Shown: in pieces, positions 1-13,326 of the stretch
How the letters are laid out: the number at the start of each line of letters is the position of its first letter
Position numbering within the stretch: position 1 is the stretch's first letter
From: Osedax fenrisi
Taxonomy: Eukaryota > Annelida > Polychaeta > Sabellida > Siboglinidae
Reading direction: 5' to 3'
DNA: 64,000 nucleotides
Assembly (NCBI GenBank): GCA_964019155.1
Contig: OZ025244.1
Span: 31,284,327-31,348,326 of the forward strand
Notes under the pieces: model-generated
Told to the model about the DNA's origin: nothing
Seen by the model: only the letters and a program-made list of their open reading frames with translations
Database searches by the model: none
Made by a program: the position numbers and the translations under genes

Positions 1-3000
1 TTTTATAATATTTTAAATATTTTTTGTATTTGTTAGCAATTATATATTTTAGAATAATCAGGAATAGCTATAATTAATAAAAATAAATAGTCAAACAATC
101 AAAAACCTAGCAACGCCGGGTAGGGTATGACTGCTAATATGTTGAAATATTTTTTATATTTAAAAAATATATTTAGACACTTTTTAAAAATATATTTTAT
201 AATATTTTAAATTATTTTTTGTATTTTTACAAAATATTTTACGAATAAATCTAAAAAAGAACAACGCTAGATATACATCGGATACAGTTAGATTTATTAA
301 ATATTAGTTAGAAGACTAAAAATTAAAGATTAGCTATGCATAATTAGGAATAGCTATAATTAATAATTGATAGGCAAATAATAAAAAAACGAGCAACGTC
401 GGGTTGGGTTCGGCAAACAATTCTAAATCAGGAATAGTTATAATTAATAAAGTATATTGAAATTTTTGGAAATTTTTGAAATTTTTTGAAATATTTTTGA
501 AATATTTTTGACATTTTTTGAAATATTTTTGAAGTTTTTTTTAAATATTTTTAAAAATTTTTTTGAAATTTTTTTAAAATATATTTTGTAATATTATTTA
601 TATTTTTTGTATTTTAAAAAATATTATTTGAAATAATTTTTTATATTTTTCAACTATTCGTTGAAATATTATTATTTTAAGATATAATTAAAATATTATA
701 ATTATATAATAAATATATAAATATTATAAGATATAAATATTATACTTTTTAAAATATTTGTAGAACATTTATAAAAAATATATTTTGTAATATTTGGAAA
801 TATTTGTGGTATACTAGGAATACAGAATCAGGAATAGCTATAATTAATAAATAATAGATAGGCAAACAATCAAAAATCGATCAACGCAGGGTGCGGTTTG
901 GGTTTTCGATATTTATTAAGAAATATTTTGTAATAGTGGAAATATGTATTGTATTTTTTTAAATATTATTTGAAATATTTTTGAAATATTTTCCACTAAT
1001 TTTTGAGATATTAATTTGTATAAATTTGTTTGAATTTTAGCAACAATTTATGTTATTGTATATGAAAAGCAGAATCATGAATAGCCATAAATAATAAAGA
1101 ATAGATAGGTAAGCTATCAAACAACGAGTAAAGCAAAGTTGGGTACTGCAAGAAATTCCAAATCAGGAATAGTTATAATTAATAAATGATAGATAGGCAA
1201 ATAATAAAAAAACGAGCAACGCCGATTTGGAACTGTTTGGGTTTAGGTTTTCAACATATTTTGGAATATTTGAAATATCTGTTGTATTTTTTGAAATATT
1301 TGTTATCTAATATTAAAAAAAATATGTTTCTACATATGTTTAATTTTATTTAATTGTATATACTAGAAATATAGGATCAGGAATAGCTCTAATTAATAAA
1401 TAATAAATAGGCAAACAATCAAAAACCGATAAATGTCGAGTCGAGTACTGTTTAGATTTGGGTTTATGTTTGAGTTTTCGACATTTTTTTAAAACATATT
1501 TTGTAATATTTTAAATATTTTTTGTATTTTTTAGCAATTATATATTTTAGAATAATCAGGAATAGCTATAATTAATAAAAATAAATAGTAATACAATCAA
1601 AAACCTAGCAACGCCGGATAGGGTATGACTACTAATATGTTGAAATATTTTTAGACACTTTTTAAAAATATATTTTATAATATTTTAAATTATTTTTGTA
1701 TTTTTGTATTTTTACAAAATATTTTACGAATAAATCTTAAAAAGAACAACGCTAGATCTATATCTGATACAGTTAGATTTATTAAATATTAGTTAGAAGA
1801 CAACAATTAAAGATTAGCTATGCATAATTAGGAATAACTATAATTAATAATTGATAGGCAAATAATAAAAAACCGAGCAACGTCGGGTTGGGATCGGCAA
1901 ACAATTCTAAATCAGGAATAGTTATAATTAATAAAGTATAGATAGGCATATAATTAAAAACCGATCAACGCCGTGTTGGGACGGTTTGGGTTTGGGTTTT
2001 CAATATATTTTGTAATATTTGAAATATTTGTTATATTTTTTAAAATATTTTTTGAAATATTTGTTCACTAATTTTTAAAATATTATAAACAATATTTTTC
2101 TATATTTGTTTGTATTTTAAATAAACTTTATTTAATTGTATATACTAGAAATATAGAATCAGAAATTGCCCTAATTAATAAATAATAAATAATAGATAGG
2201 CAAACAAACAAAAACCAAGAAATGCCGGGTCGGGTATGGTTTGGTTTTAAAACATATTTTGTAATATTTTATATATTTTTTTGCAATTTTTAGAAATTAT
2301 ATATTTTAGAATAATCAGGAATAGCTATAATTAATAAAAAAATAAATAGGCATTCAAAATCAGGTATGGCTACTAATATGTTGAAATATTTTTTATATTT
2401 CTTAAAATATTTTTAGACACTTTTTAAAAATATATTTTGTAATATTTTAAATTATTATTTGTAATCTTACCAAATATTTTACAAATAATCTTAAAAACGA
2501 ACAACGCTGGGTCTACATCGGATACAGTTAGAATTAGTAAATATTAGTTAGAAGAAAAAAATTAAATATTAGCTAAGTATAATCAGGAATAGCTACAATT
2601 AATAGGCAAATAATCAAAAACCTAGCAACGCAGGGTAGTGTACGGTTTGTGTTTGGGTTTAGGTTTGGGTTTTAGAAATTTTTTTAAAACATATTTTGTA
2701 ATATTTGAAATATTTGTTGTATTTTTTAACATATTATTTGAAAAAATGTTCTACTTTGTTTTGCATGTCATCTAACATTTATTTTATTATATATATATAT
2801 CAATTAAGAGTCAGGAATAGCTATAATTAATATATAATATATAGGAAAATAATCAAAACCGAGCAACGCCGGGTCGGGTACGACATTTTTTGAAATATTT
2901 TTGAAATTTTTTGAAATATTTTTAAACATTTTTTTGAAATATTTGTAAACATTTTTGTGGACATTATTTTTAAATATAATTAAAATATTATAATTATAAA

Positions 3001-5093
3001 AAATATATTTTGTAATATTTGGAAATATTTGTTGTATTTTTTATATTATTTTTTGAAATATTTTTGAAATATTTTTCCACTAATTTTTGAGATATTAAAC
3101 AAGAATATTTGTCTAAATTTGTTTGAATTTCAGCACAAATTTATGTTATTATATATGAAAGGCAGAATCATGAATAGCCATAATTAATAAATAATAGATA
3201 GCCAAACTATTAAACAACGAGTAAAGCAGTGTTGGGTACGGCAAGAAATTCCAAATCAGGAATAGTTATAAATAATAAATGATAGATAGGCAAATAATAA
3301 AAAACCGAGCAACGCCGATTTGGAACGGTTTGGGTTTAGGTTTTCAACATATTTTGGAATATTTTAAATATTTGTTGTATTTTTTGAAATATTTTGCACT
3401 AATTTTTTAAATATTAAAAAAAATATGTTTCTACATTTGTTTGTATTTTAGATAAACTTTATTTAATTGTATTATAAATATAGAATTAGGAATAGCTCTA
3501 ATTAATAAATAATAAATAGGTAAACAATCAAAAACCGATAAATGTCGGGTCTGGTACTGTTTGGGTTTGAGTTTTGGTTTGAGTTTTCGACATTTTTTGT
3601 TATATTTTAAATATTTTTTGTATTTTTTAGCAATTATATATTTTAGCATAATCATGAATAGCTATATATTATAGCCTATAATTGATTTTTTTATAATTGA
3701 TTTTTTAAAAATATATTTTGTAATATTTAAAAAAATATTATTTTTTATATTTTTTATATTTTTCAACTAATTGTTGAAATATTGTTATTTTAAGATATAA
3801 TTAAAAGATTATAATTATATAATAATTATATAAATATTATAGATATAAATATTATATTTTTTTAAATATTTTTAGAACATTTAAAAAATATATATTTTGT
3901 AATATTTGTTGTATACTAGCAATGCAGAATCAGGAATAGCTATAATTAATAAATAATTATTTATTATAAATGATAGGCAAACAATCAAAAATCGAGTAAT
4001 GCAGGGTACGGTTTTGGTTTGGTTTTCGATAGTTTTTAAGTCATATTTTGTAATATTGTAAATATTTGTTGTATCTTTTGAAATATTTTTTGAGATATTA
4101 AAAACTAATATTTGTCTAAATTTGTTTGTATTTTAGCAAAGATTTATGTTATTGTTTATACTAGAAAGGCAGAATCATGAATAGCAATAATTATAATTAA
4201 TTAATAGTAGATATGCAAACTATCAAACAATGAGTAAAGCAGGGTTGGTTACGACAAGCAATTCCAAATCAGGAATAGTTATAATTATTAAATGATAGAT
4301 AGGCAAATAATAAAAAACCAAGCAACGTCATTTTGGGTTTGGGTTTTCAACATATTTTGTAATAATGAAATATTTGTTGTATTTTTTAATATATTTTTTG
4401 AAATATTTGTTCACTAATTTTTGAAATATTAAAAAAATATATTTTTACATTTGTTTGTATTTTAGATAAACTTTATTTAATTGTATATACTAGAGATGTC
4501 GAATCATGAATAGCTCTAATTAATAAATAATAAATAGGCAAACAATCAAAAACCGAAAAATTTCGAGTCGGGTGCTGTTTGGATTTGGGTTTAGGTTTGA
4601 GTTTTCGACATCTTTTTAAAACATATTTTGTAATATTCAAAATATTTATTGTATTTTTTGAAATATTTTTCTACTAATTTTTTAATTATTAAAATATTTT
4701 TCTACATTTATTTGTATTTCAGCTAACATTTATTTAATTGTATATATAACAATGAAGAACCAGGAACAGCTATAATTAATAAATAATAGATAGGCAAACA
4801 ATCAAAATCCGAGCAACGCCGGTTTGGGTTTAAGTTTGGGTTTTAGACATTTTTTTAAACATATTTTGTAATATTTGTAATATTTGTTGCATTTTTTAAT
4901 ATATTTCCACTAATTTGTTAGATATCAAATAAATATTTTTCTATATTTTATTTGTATTATAGCTAACATTTATTTTATTGTATATATAGCAATGCATAAT
5001 CAGGAATAGGTATATAATATATCTATAATTAATAAATAATAGATAATAGGCATATATTCAAAAACCGAGCAACGCCGGGTCGGGTACGGCTAG
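1..5093 (+). mobile_element. Helitron-like satellite-carrying element, 5' end outside window
   Basis: This is the 3' part of an array element. It ends with the GCAACGCCGGGTCGGGTACG motif and CTAG at 5090-5093, directly followed by the next element's 5' TC. The interior is made of degenerate modules of about 90-350 bp. Each has a core reading roughly AATCAGGAATAGCTATAATT, then GATAGGCAAACAATCAAAAA, then a GCAACGCCGGGT-type motif, then TTTGGG/TTTAGG runs and AT-rich filler. Bases 370-882 match 14579-15091, but 1-360 resemble the module type at 8820-9180 better, so the start is mosaic. Short reading frames such as 3431-3655 (minus) are translations of A/T-rich repeat and show no domain. No Rep or helicase is present. 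The Helitron assignment rests on the TC...CTAG ends and is inference. Confidence 0.5.
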
Positions 5094-5122
5094 TCTATTA
5101 TATAAAAGAAAGTCTATTTAAT

Positions 5123-5157
<35 letters not shown>

Positions 5158-8100
5158 ATCTGGTGAGGTAACTCGAGAACCGGGGTACGTCGCGAAAATA
5201 TTTTATACCCGATCTTAATAAATTTGCAACAGTATGGTCTTGGTCGGGAAAATTTTTTGAATTTTATACCGCGTACCCCAGAAAAACCTGAAAAATTGAA
5301 TTTTTGCCATTAAAATGATTTTTTGTCGTCCAAAATCTTCGGCGTCGCATTTTTGAAATATTTTTTTTACATTTTTTCGAACTATTTTTTTGAATTTTTT
5401 TTGATTTTTTTTTGAAATTTTTGGAAATTTTAGAAATTTTTTGAAATATTTTTGAAATATTTTTGACATTTTTTGAAATATTTTTGAAGTTTTTTTTAAA
5501 TATTTTTAAACATTTTTTTGAAATTTTTTTAAAATATATTTTGTAATATTATTTATATTTTTTGTATTTTAAAAAATATTATTTGAAATAATTTTTTATA
5601 TTTTTCAACTATTCGTTGAAATATTATTATTTTAAGATATAATTAAAATATTATAATTATATAATAAATATATAAATATTATAAGATATAATAATATACT
5701 TTTTAAAATATTTGTAGAACATTTATAAAAAATATATTTTGTAATATTTGGAAATATTTGTTGTATACTAGGAATACAGAATCAGGAATAGCTATAATTA
5801 ATAAATAATAGATAGGCAAACAATCAAAAATCGATCAACGCAGGGTGCGGTTTGGGTTTTCGATATTTATTAAGTACTATTTTGTAATATTGGAAATATG
5901 TGTTGTATTTTTTTAAATATTATTTGAAATATTTTTGAAATATTTTTCCACTAATTTTTGAGATATTAATATTTGTATAAATTTGTTTGAATTTTAGCAA
6001 CAATTTATGTTATTGTATATGAAAAGCAGAATCATGAATAGCCATAAATAATAAATAATAGATAGGTAAGCTATCAAACAACGAGTAAAGCAAAGTTGGG
6101 TACGGCAAGAAATTCCAAATCAGGAATAGTTATAATTAATAAATGATAGATAGGCAAATAATAAAAAACCGAGCAACGCCGATTTGGAACTGTTTGGGTT
6201 TAGGTTTTCAACATATTTTGGAATATTTGAAATATCTGTTGTATTTTTTGAAATATTTTTTATCTAATTTTTTAAATATTAAAAAAAATATGTTTCTACA
6301 TATGTTTAATTTTATTTAATTGTATATACTAGAAATGTAGGATCAGGAATAGCTCTAATTAATAAATAATAAATAGGCAAACAATCAAAAACCGATAAAT
6401 GTCGAGTCGAGTACTGTTTGGATTTGGGTTTAGGTTTGAGTTTTCGACATTTTTTTAAAACATATTTTGTAATATTTTAAATATTTTTTGTATTTGTTAG
6501 CAATTATATATTTTAGAATAATCAGGAATAGCTATAATTAATAAAAATAAATAGTCAAACAATCAAAAACCTAGCAACGCCGGTTAGGGTATGACTGCTA
6601 ATATGTTGAAATAATTTTTATATTTAAAAAATATTTTTAGACACTTTTTAAAAATATATTTTATAATATTTTAAAGTATTTTTGTATTTTTGTATTTTTA
6701 CAAAATATTTTACGAATAAGTCTTAAAAAGAACAACGCTAGATCTACATCGGATACAGTTAGATTTATTAAATATTAGTTAGAAGACAACAATTAAAGAA
6801 TAGCTATGCATAATTAGGAATAACTATAATTAATAATTGATAGGCAAATAATAAAAAAACGAGCAACGTCGGGTTGGGTTCGGCAAACAATTCTAAATCA
6901 GGAATAGTTATAATTAATAAAGTATAGATAGGCATATAATTAAAAACCGATCAACGCCGTTTTGGGACGGTTTGGGTTTGGGTTTTCAACATATTTTGTA
7001 ATATTTGAAATATTTGTTGTATTTTTTAAAATATTTTTTGAAATATTATAAACAATATTTTTCTATATTTGTTTGTATTTTAAATAAACTTTATTTAATT
7101 GTATATACTAGAAATATAGAATCAGAAATTGCCCTAATTAATAAATAATAAATAATAGATAGGCAAACAAACAAAAACCAAGAAATGCCGGGTCGGGTAT
7201 GGTTTGTTTTTAAAACATATTTTGTAATATTTTATATATTTTTTTGAAATTTTTAGAAATTATATATTTTAGAATAATCAGGAATAGCTATAATTAATAA
7301 AAAAAATTAATAGGAATTAAAAATCAGGTATGGCTACTAATATGTTGAAATATTTTTTATATTTCTTAAAATATTTTTAGACACTTTTTAAAAATATATT
7401 TTGTAATATTTTAAATTATTATTTGTAATCTTACCAAATATTTTACAAATAATCTTAAAAACGAACAACGCTGAGTCTACATCGGATACAGTTAGAATTA
7501 GTAAATATTAGTTAGAAGAAAACAATTAAATATTAGCTAAGTATAATCAGGAATAGCTACAATTAATAGGCAAATAATCAAAAACCTAGCAACGCAGGGT
7601 AGTGTACGGTTTGTGTTTGGGTTTAGGTTTGGGTTTTAGACATTTTTTTAAAACATATTTTTTAATATTTGAAATATTTGTTGTATTTTTTAACATATTA
7701 TTTGAAAATGTTTTCTACTTTGTTTTGTATGTCAGCTAACATTTATTTTATTATATATATCAATTAAGAATCAGGAATAGCTATAATTAATATATAATAT
7801 ATAGGAAAATAATCAAAACCGAGCAACGCCGGGTCGGGTACGGCTATTTTTTGAAATATTAAAAAAAAATTTTTTTCAAATATTTTAAAACATTTTTTTG
7901 AAATATTTGTAAACATTTTTGTGGACATTTTTTTGAAATATTTTTTTATATTTTTCAACTAATCTTTGAAATATTATTATTTTAAGATATAATTAAAATA
8001 TTATAATTATATAATATATAAATATTATAAGATATAAATATTATACTTTTTAAAATATTTGTAGAAAATTTATAAAAAATATATTTTGTAGCAATACAGA

Positions 8101-10107
8101 AATACAGAATCAGAAATAGCTATAATTAATAAATAATAAATGGGCAACAACAATCAAAAATCAAAAATCGAGCAATGCAGGGTGCTGTTTGAGTTTTCGA
8201 CATTTTTTAAGTAATATTTTGTAATATTGGAAATATGTGTTGTATTTTTAAAAATATTTTGTGAAATATTTTTGAAATATTTTTCCACTAATTTTTGAGA
8301 TATTAATATTTGTATAAATTTGTTTGAATTTTAGCAACAATTTATGTTAGTGTATATGAAAAGCAGAATTTTGAATAGCCATAATTAATAAATAATAGAT
8401 AGGTAAACTATCAAACAACAAGTAAAGCAAAGTTGGGTACGGCAAGAAATTCCAAATAAGGAATAGTTATAATTAATAAATGATAGATAGACAAATAATA
8501 AAAAAACGAGCAACGACGATTTGGAACTGTTTGGGTTCAGGTTTTCAACATATTTTGGATTATTTGAAATATCTGTTGTATTTTTTGAAATATTTTGTCA
8601 CTAATTTTTTAAATATTAAAAAAAATATGTTTCCACATTTGTTTGTATTTTAGATAAACTTTATTTAATTGTATATACTAGAAATGTAGGATCAGAAATA
8701 GCTCTAATTAATAAATAATAAATAGGCAAATAATCAAAAACCGATAAATATCGAGTCGGATACTGTTTGGATTTAGGTTTAGGTTTGAGTTTTCGACATT
8801 TTTTTAAAACATATTTTATAATATTTTAAATATTTTTTGTATTTTTTAGCAATTATATATTTTAGAATAATCAGGAATAGCTATAATTAATAAAAATAGT
8901 CAAACAATCAAAAACCTAGCAACGCCGGGTAGGGTATGGCTACTAATATGTTGAAATATTTTTTATATTTAAAAAATATTTTTAGACACTTTTTAAAAAT
9001 ATATTTTATAATATTTTAAATTATTTTTTGTATTTTTACAAAATATTTTACGAATAAATCTAAAAAAGAACAACGCTAGATATACATCGGATACAGTTAG
9101 ATTTATTAAATATTAGTTAGAAGACTAAAAATTAAAGATTAGCTATGCATAATTAGGAATAGCTATAATTAATAATTGATAGGCAAATAATTAAAAACCG
9201 AGAAACGTTGGGTAAGGCAAAAAATTTAAAATCAGGAATTGTTATAATTAATAAATAATAGATAGGAAAACAATCAAAAACCTAGAAACGCCGTGTCAGG
9301 ACGGTGTGGGTTTTGGTTTTAGACATTTTTTTAAAACATATTTTATAATAATTGAAATATTAGTTGTATTTTTTAAATATATTTTTTAAAATATTTTTCC
9401 ACTAATTTTTTAAATATTAAAATATTTTTCTACATTTGTTTGTATGTCATCTAACATTTATTTTATTGTATATAAATAATAGTTAGGAACAAATTAAATA
9501 TAAATATTTAGCAATGCAGAATTAGTAATAGCTATAATTAATAAATAATAATTGGCAAAAAATCAAAAACCGAGCAACGCCAGGTCGGGTACGGTTTGGG
9601 TTTAGGTTTGGGTTTTCGACATCTTTTTAAAACATATTTTGTAATATTCAAAATTTTTATTGTATTTTTTAATATATTTTTTGAAATATTTTTCTACTAA
9701 TTTTTTAATTATTAAAATATTTTTCTACATTTGTTTGTATTTCAGCTAACATTTATTTAATTGTATATATAACAATGAAGAATCAGGAACAGCTATAATT
9801 AATAAATAATAGATAGGCAAACAATCAATATCCGAGCAACGCCGGTTTGGGTACGGTTTGGGTTTAAGTTTGGGTTTTAGACATTTTTTAAAACATATTT
9901 TGTAATATTTGTTGCATTTTTTAATATATTTCCACTAATTTTTTAAATATTTTTCTATATTTTGTTTGTATTTTAGCTAACATTTATTTTATTGTATATA
10001 TAGCAATGCATAATCATGAATAGGTATATAATATATCTATAATTAATAAATAATAGATAATAGGCAAATATTCAAAAACCGAGCAACGCCGGGTCGGGTA
10101 CGGCTAG
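5094..10107 (+). mobile_element. Helitron-like element, complete, 5,014 bp (array copy A)
   Basis: The 5' end is TCTATTATATAAAAGAAAGT at 5094, then a TA/TG microsatellite, then the conserved block at about 5159-5348. That block is relatively GC-rich and contains an 8-bp inverted pair, GGGGTACG at 5182-5189 and CGTACCCC at 5272-5279. A long run with TTTTTGAAATA periodicity follows, then satellite modules, and the 3' end is CTAG at 10104-10107. The element is a hybrid. Up to about 7262 it matches the element starting at 29930. From about 7315 it matches the element starting at 39751. It encodes no transposition protein and is therefore non-autonomous. Confidence 0.55.
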
Positions 10108-10184
10108 TCTATTATATAAAAGAAAGTCTATTTAATTATATATATATACTAGCCGTACCCGACCCGGCGTTGCTCGGTTTTTGA
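10072..10184. repeat. 36-bp perfect inverted repeat around a 41-bp spacer (copy A)
   Basis: Arms 10072-10107 and 10149-10184 are two facing 3' ends of Helitron-like elements and can form a GC-rich hairpin or cruciform. Imperfect similarity continues outward. Confidence 0.85.
10108..10148 (+). mobile_element. 41-bp 5'-end fragment of a Helitron-like element
   Basis: This carries the canonical 5' end TCTATTATATAAAAGAAAGT and the start of the TA microsatellite. It is then cut by the inverted element starting at 10149. The base before that inverted CTAG is A, which fits insertion between A and T as described for Helitrons. Confidence 0.6.
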
Positions 10185-13100
10185 TTATCCTATTATCTAT
10201 TATTTATTAATTATAGCTATTCCTGATTCTGTATTGCTATAAAACAAATGTTAGCTAAAATACAAACAAATATAGAAAATATTTTAATATTTAAAAAATT
10301 AGTAGAAAAATATTTCAAAAAATATATTAAAAAATACAATAAATATTTAGAATATTACAAAATATGTTTTAAAAAGATGCCGAAAACCCAAACCTAAACC
10401 CAAACCCTACCTGAACTGGCGTTGCTAGGTTTTTGATTGTTTGCATATTTATTTTTATTAATTATAGCTATTCCTGATTATACTCAAATATATTATTGCT
10501 AAAAAATACAACAAATATTTAAAATATTAAAAAATATGTTTTAAAAAAATGTCGAAAACTCAAACCTAACCTCAAACCCAAACAGTACCAGACCCGACAT
10601 TTATCGGTTGTTGATTGTTTGCCAATTATCATTTATTAATTATAGCTATTACTAATTCTGCATTGCTAAATATTTATATTTAATTTTTTCCTAACTATTA
10701 TTTATATACAATAAAATAAATGTTAGCTAACATACAAACTAATGTAAACAAATATTTTAATATTTAAAAAATAATGGAAAAATATTTCAAAAAATATATT
10801 AAAAAAGACAACAAATATTTCAAATATTAAAAAATATGTTTTAAAAATATTTCTAAAACCAAAACCGTCCTTACACGGCGTTGCTAGGTTTTTGATTGTT
10901 TTCCTATCTATTATTTATTAATTATAACTATTCCTGATTTTAAATTGCTTGCCGTACCCATCCCGACTTTTCTCAGTTTTTGATTATTTACCTATAAATT
11001 ATTAATTATAGCTATTACAAATATTTCAACATAATAGTAGCCGTACCCGATCCGGCGTTGCTAGGTTTTTGATTGTTTGCATATTTATTTTTATTAATTA
11101 TAGCTATTCCTGATTATACTAAAATATATTATTGCTAAAAAATACAACAAATATTTAAAATATTACAAAATATGTTTTAAAAAAATGTCGAAAACTCAAA
11201 CCTAAACCCAAACCCAAACAGTACCAGACCCGACATTTATCGGTTTTTGATTGTTTACCTATTTATTATTTATTAATTAGAGCTATTCAAGATTCTATAT
11301 TTCTAGTATATACAATTAAATAAAGTTTATCTAAAATACAAACAAATGTAGAAACATATTTTTTTTTAAATTTTAAAATTAGTGCAAAATATTTCAAAAA
11401 ATACAATAAATAATTTAAAATATTCCAAAATATGTTGAAAACCTAAACCCAAACCATTCCAAATCGGCGTTGATCGGTTTTTTCTTATTTATCTATCTAT
11501 CATTTATTTATTATAACTATTCCTGATTTGGAATTTCTTGCCGTACCCTACTCTGCTTTACTCGTTGTTTGATAGTTTTCTATTATATCTATTATTTATT
11601 AATTATGGCTATCAATGATTCTGCCTTTCATATATAATAACATAAATTTGTGCCGACTTTCCATGGCCGGCATTTCTCGGTTTTGATTATTTTCCTATCT
11701 ATTATTTATTACTTATAGCTATTCCTGATACTTAATTGCTATATATAAAATAAAATAAATGTTAGCTGACATACAAAAAAATGTAGACAATTTTAATATT
11801 TAAAAAATTAGTGGAAAAATATTAAATAATAAAAAAACAACAAATATTTCAAATATTACAAAATATGTTTTAAAAAATTGTCGAAAACTCAAACCTAAAC
11901 ACAAACCCAAACTGTACCGACATTTATAGGTTTTTGATTGTTTGCCTATTTATTATTTAATAATTAGAGCTATTCATGATTCTAAATTTATAGTATATAC
12001 AATTGTAAAAATGTAAAAATATAAAAAATGTAAAAATAGTATATACAATTGTATATTAATTAATTAAATAATGTTTATCTAAAATAATAAAAATACAAAC
12101 TAATGTAGAAACATATTTGTTTTAATATTTAAAAAATTAGTGACACATATTTTAAAAAATATATTAAAAAATACAACAAATATTTAAAATATTCCAAAAT
12201 ATGTTGAAAACCTAAACCCAAACCGTTCCAAATCGGCGTTGCTTAGTTTTTTATTATTTGCCTATCTATCATTTATTAATTATAAATATTCCTGATTTGG
12301 AATTTCTTACAGTACCCAACTCTGCTTTACTTGTTGTTTGATAGTTTGCCTATCTATAATTTATTAATTATGGCTATATGATTCTGCTTTTCATATACAA
12401 TAACATACATTTTCCATAAAAAAAATTCAAACAAATTTAGACAAATATTCATTTTAATATCTCAAAAATTAGTGGAAAAATATTTCAAAAATATTAAAAA
12501 AAATATTAAAAAAAATACAACACATATTTCCAATATTACAAAATATTACTTAACAAATTTCGAAAACCCAAACCGCACACTTCGTTGTTCGATTTTTGAT
12601 TTTTGATTGTTGTTGCCTATCTATTATTTATTAATTATAGCTATTCCTGATTCTGGTAGTATTTCTGCTAGTATATAATAAATATTTCCAAATATAACAA
12701 AAATATTTTTTATAAATGTTCTACAAATATTTTAAAAAGTATAATATTTATATCTTATAATATTTATATATTTATTATATAATTATAATATTTTAATTAT
12801 ATCTTAAAATAATAATATAACGATTAGTTGAAAAATATAAAAAAATATTTTTAAAAATATAACAAAAAATATAGATGATATTACAAAATATATTTTAAAA
12901 AAATTTCAAAAAAATGTCCACAAAAATGTTTACAAATATTTCAAAAAAATGTTTAAAAATATTTCAAAAAAATTTTTAAAATTATTTCAAAAAATTTCAA
13001 AAATATTTCAAAAAATTTCTAAAATATTTCACAAATTTCAAAAAAATTTCAAAAAAAAATTCAAAAAAATTTCAAAAAATTACTTCGAAAAAATGTAAAA

Positions 13101-13326
13101 AAAATATTTCAAAAAAGCGACGCCGAATATTTTAGATGACAAAAAACCATTTTAATAGCAAAAAGTCATTTTTTTAGGTTTTTCTGGGGTACGCGGTAAA
13201 AAATTCAAAAAATTTTCCGGATCAAGACCATACTGTTGCAAATTTATTAAGATCGGGTATAACATATTTTCGCGACGTACCCCGGTTCTCGAGTTACCTC
13301 ACCAGATACACACACACACACACACA
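10149..13326 (-). mobile_element. Inverted Helitron-like element, 5'-truncated, 3,178 bp
   Basis: Read on the minus strand, this ends with the usual GCCGGGTCGGGTACGGCTAG at 10149 and has the conserved 5' block at about 13116-13314 as reverse complement. Its own TCTATT... start is missing. The segment stops inside the CA/TG microsatellite and joins a new forward element at 13327. The satellite modules appear as CCCAAACCTAAACCC and GCGTTGCTCGG. An almost identical inverted segment lies at 44809-47986. Confidence 0.55.

Noticed and set aside
3431..3655. Short minus-strand reading frame, repeated at 28267 and 52300
   Set aside because: Translation of satellite modules rich in Lys, Tyr, Ile. It recurs only because the DNA repeats, no domain is visible, and related modules break the frame.
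5215..5469. Lys/Phe-rich minus frame over the conserved block, also at 30051, 34817, 39923, 54084, 58851
   Set aside because: Produced by TTTTTGAAATA-type repeats read on the minus strand. Frame and length change among copies with small indels, so no protein selection is evident.
7764..7958. Minus-strand frame, also at 32600, 42424, 56633
   Set aside because: Low-complexity translation of the same A/T-rich modules, with no domain and no start context.
9593..9612. True telomeric tract
   Set aside because: Only about three degenerate units at a time, embedded in modules far from any tandem telomere array.
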